From the NCBI GenBank assembly GCA_044370695.1, contig JBILVB010000171.1, forward strand, positions 1-7,873: DNA of 7,873 nt, in the 5' to 3' direction. This document shows positions 6,607 through 7,873 of the stretch, piece by piece (position 1 is the first letter of the stretch; each line of letters opens with the position of its first letter). The position numbers and the translations under genes were made by a program. The stretch is from JBEIFW01 sp044370695. GTDB taxonomy: Bacteria > Actinomycetota > Acidimicrobiia > Acidimicrobiales > Ilumatobacteraceae. Under the pieces are notes generated by a model. The model saw nothing but the letters and a program-made list of their open reading frames with translations. It did no database searches and had not been told where the DNA came from.

Positions 6607-7788
6607 ATGCTGCGCTACCTGACCGCCGGTGAGTCCCACGGGCAGGCCCTCGTCGTGATCGTCGAAGGGCTCCCGGCCGGGATGCCGATCACCGTCGAGG
6701 AGGTGCAAGGTGAGCTGGCCCGCCGGCGCCTCGGCTACGGCCGAGGACCCCGGATGCGCTTCGAGGCCGACGAGGTCACGCTGCTCGGTGGCGTGCGCCA
6801 CGGCCGAACGCTCGGTTCACCCGTCGCGATCGAGATCAAGAACACCGAGTGGTTCCGGTCCGACAAGTGGCACGCCGAGATGTCGCCGGCACCGGGGCGG
6901 ACCGCCACCCCGCTCACCCAGGTGCGGCCCGGGCACGCCGACCTCGCCGGCATGCAGAAGTACGGGTTCGACGACGCGCGCGACGTGCTGGAGCGGGCCA
7001 GCGCCCGGGAGACCGCCGCTCGCGTGGCGGCCGGCACGCTCGCCAAGAAGCTCGTCGCCGCCATCGGGGTGTCGATCCTCAGCCACGTGGTCCAGATGGG
7101 GCCCGCCCGCTCGAAGGCCACCGCGCGACCGACCGCCGAGGACCTCGGCACCGTCGACGAGTCCCCGGTGCGCTGCTTCGACAAAGCGGCCGAGGAGGCG
7201 ATGATCGCCGAGGTGGAGGCGGCGGCGAAGGTCGGCGACTCGCTCGGTGGGATCGTCGAGGTCCTCGCCTATGGCGTGCCCGTGGGTCTCGGCAGCCACG
7301 TGCACTGGGACCGCAAGCTCGACGGCCTGCTGGCCCAGGCCGTCCTGTCGATCCAGGCGGTCAAGGGCGTCGAGATCGGTGACGGGTTCGAGGTCGCCGG
7401 CCGCCGGGGGAGCGAGGCCCACGACCCGATCGTCTGGGACGACGCGGCCGGCGCCTACCGGCGGGAGTCGTCGCTGGCGGGCGGGACCGAAGGCGGGATG
7501 TCCACCGGGGAGCCGATCGTCGTGCGGGCCGCGATGAAGCCGCTGGCGACGCTGAACCGTCCCACGCTCAAGACCGTCGACGTGGTCACCAAGGCCGAGA
7601 CGGTGTCGTTCAAGGAGCGCACCGACGTCACGGCGGTGCCCGCGATGGGGGTCGTGGCCGAGACGATGGTCGCGCTCGTGCTCGCTACCGAGGCGCAACG
7701 CAAGTTCGGCGGCGATTCGCTCGCCGAATTCATCCGCAACGCCGAGGCGTTCGTCGCCGGTCTGGCCGACCAGCACCGCCCGGCATGA
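6607..7788 (+). CDS. aroC: Chorismate synthase
   Basis: A full-length, 393-residue enzyme. It catalyses the last step of the shikimate pathway, the anti-1,4-elimination of phosphate from 5-enolpyruvylshikimate-3-phosphate to give chorismate, and needs reduced FMN. Family marks: LTAGESHGQAL at 5-15 (H11), ARRRLGYGRGPRM at 38-50 (flavin/phosphate-binding arginines), RPGHADL at 107-113 (H110), RASARETAARV at 130-140, GGTEGGMSTGEP at 292-303 and ERTDVTAVPA at 337-346 (D340). The start is placed at the ATG giving MLRYLTAGESHG, where family members normally begin. Its TGA stop overlaps the ATG of the shikimate kinase gene (ATGA), so the two are almost certainly co-transcribed and translationally coupled. 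It is cytosolic housekeeping; nothing is odd. Confidence 0.98.
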   Translation: MLRYLTAGESHGQALVVIVEGLPAGMPITVEEVQGELARRRLGYGRGPRMRFEADEVTLLGGVRHGRTLGSPVAIEIKNTEWFRSDKWHAEMSPAPGRTATPLTQVRPGHADLAGMQKYGFDDARDVLERASARETAARVAAGTLAKKLVAAIGVSILSHVVQMGPARSKATARPTAEDLGTVDESPVRCFDKAAEEAMIAEVEAAAKVGDSLGGIVEVLAYGVPVGLGSHVHWDRKLDGLLAQAVLSIQAVKGVEIGDGFEVAGRRGSEAHDPIVWDDAAGAYRRESSLAGGTEGGMSTGEPIVVRAAMKPLATLNRPTLKTVDVVTKAETVSFKERTDVTAVPAMGVVAETMVALVLATEAQRKFGGDSLAEFIRNAEAFVAGLADQHRPA

Positions 7789-7873
7789 TCGACCCGGACC
7801 GCCACGTGGTGCTCGTCGGCATGATGGGCGCCGGCAAGTCCACCGTCGGCCAGGCGCTCGCCGGCCGCCTCGG
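7785..7873 (+). CDS. aroK: Shikimate kinase (N-terminal part, cut by window edge)
   Basis: The first 29 residues are visible: MIDPDRHVVLVG followed by the Walker A P-loop G12-M-M-G-A-G-K-S19-T-V-G. That form (GxMGAGKSTVG close to the N-terminus) is typical of shikimate kinase, which phosphorylates shikimate with ATP to give shikimate-3-phosphate two steps before chorismate synthase. The start codon overlaps the aroC stop by 4 bp (ATGA), and the aroC-aroK order is common in actinobacteria. The P-loop alone could belong to other small kinases; context makes shikimate kinase by far the best call. Confidence 0.9.
   Translation, partial: MIDPDRHVVLVGMMGAGKSTVGQALAGRL

Overview
This window is very GC-rich (roughly 70% by eye). 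It shows strong third-position G/C bias, GTG as well as ATG starts, and several starts sitting just downstream of a TANNNT hexamer with no Shine-Dalgarno sequence. That combination points to a high-GC actinobacterium (Actinomycetota); I cannot name a genus. I saw no tRNA, rRNA, insertion sequence or CRISPR array, and the window is almost fully coding.

Layout, left to right. (1) Minus strand, cut by the left edge: the N-terminus of a lipoprotein with a peptidoglycan-binding-like domain. (2) Minus strand: a complete soluble cytochrome P450 with a strong Shine-Dalgarno sequence. (3) Plus strand, divergent from the P450: a 1377-residue signalling protein that fuses a CheB-type methylesterase domain, a CheR-type methyltransferase, a PAS-like segment, a coiled coil, two further PAS domains, a GGDEF domain and an EAL domain. 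(4) Minus strand, convergent with and overlapping gene 3 by 79 bp: a two-domain carboxymuconolactone decarboxylase-family protein. (5) Plus strand, divergent from gene 4: chorismate synthase (aroC), overlapping by ATGA the start of (6) shikimate kinase (aroK), which runs off the right edge.

The outstanding gene is the CheB-CheR-PAS-GGDEF-EAL fusion. It joins chemoreceptor-adaptation chemistry to cyclic-di-GMP synthesis and hydrolysis in one cytosolic chain. The CheB part keeps the catalytic Ser and Asp but has Arg where the catalytic His should be. CheR, GGDEF (with an RxxD inhibitory site) and EAL keep their key residues. The likely reading is a PAS-sensing, c-di-GMP-controlling protein with a probably inactive CheB module and a possibly active methyltransferase. 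No other chemotaxis gene lies in the window.

The aroC-aroK pair is ordinary shikimate-pathway housekeeping. The P450 and the decarboxylase-like gene have unknown substrates, and nothing in the sequence ties them functionally to the signalling protein beyond position.
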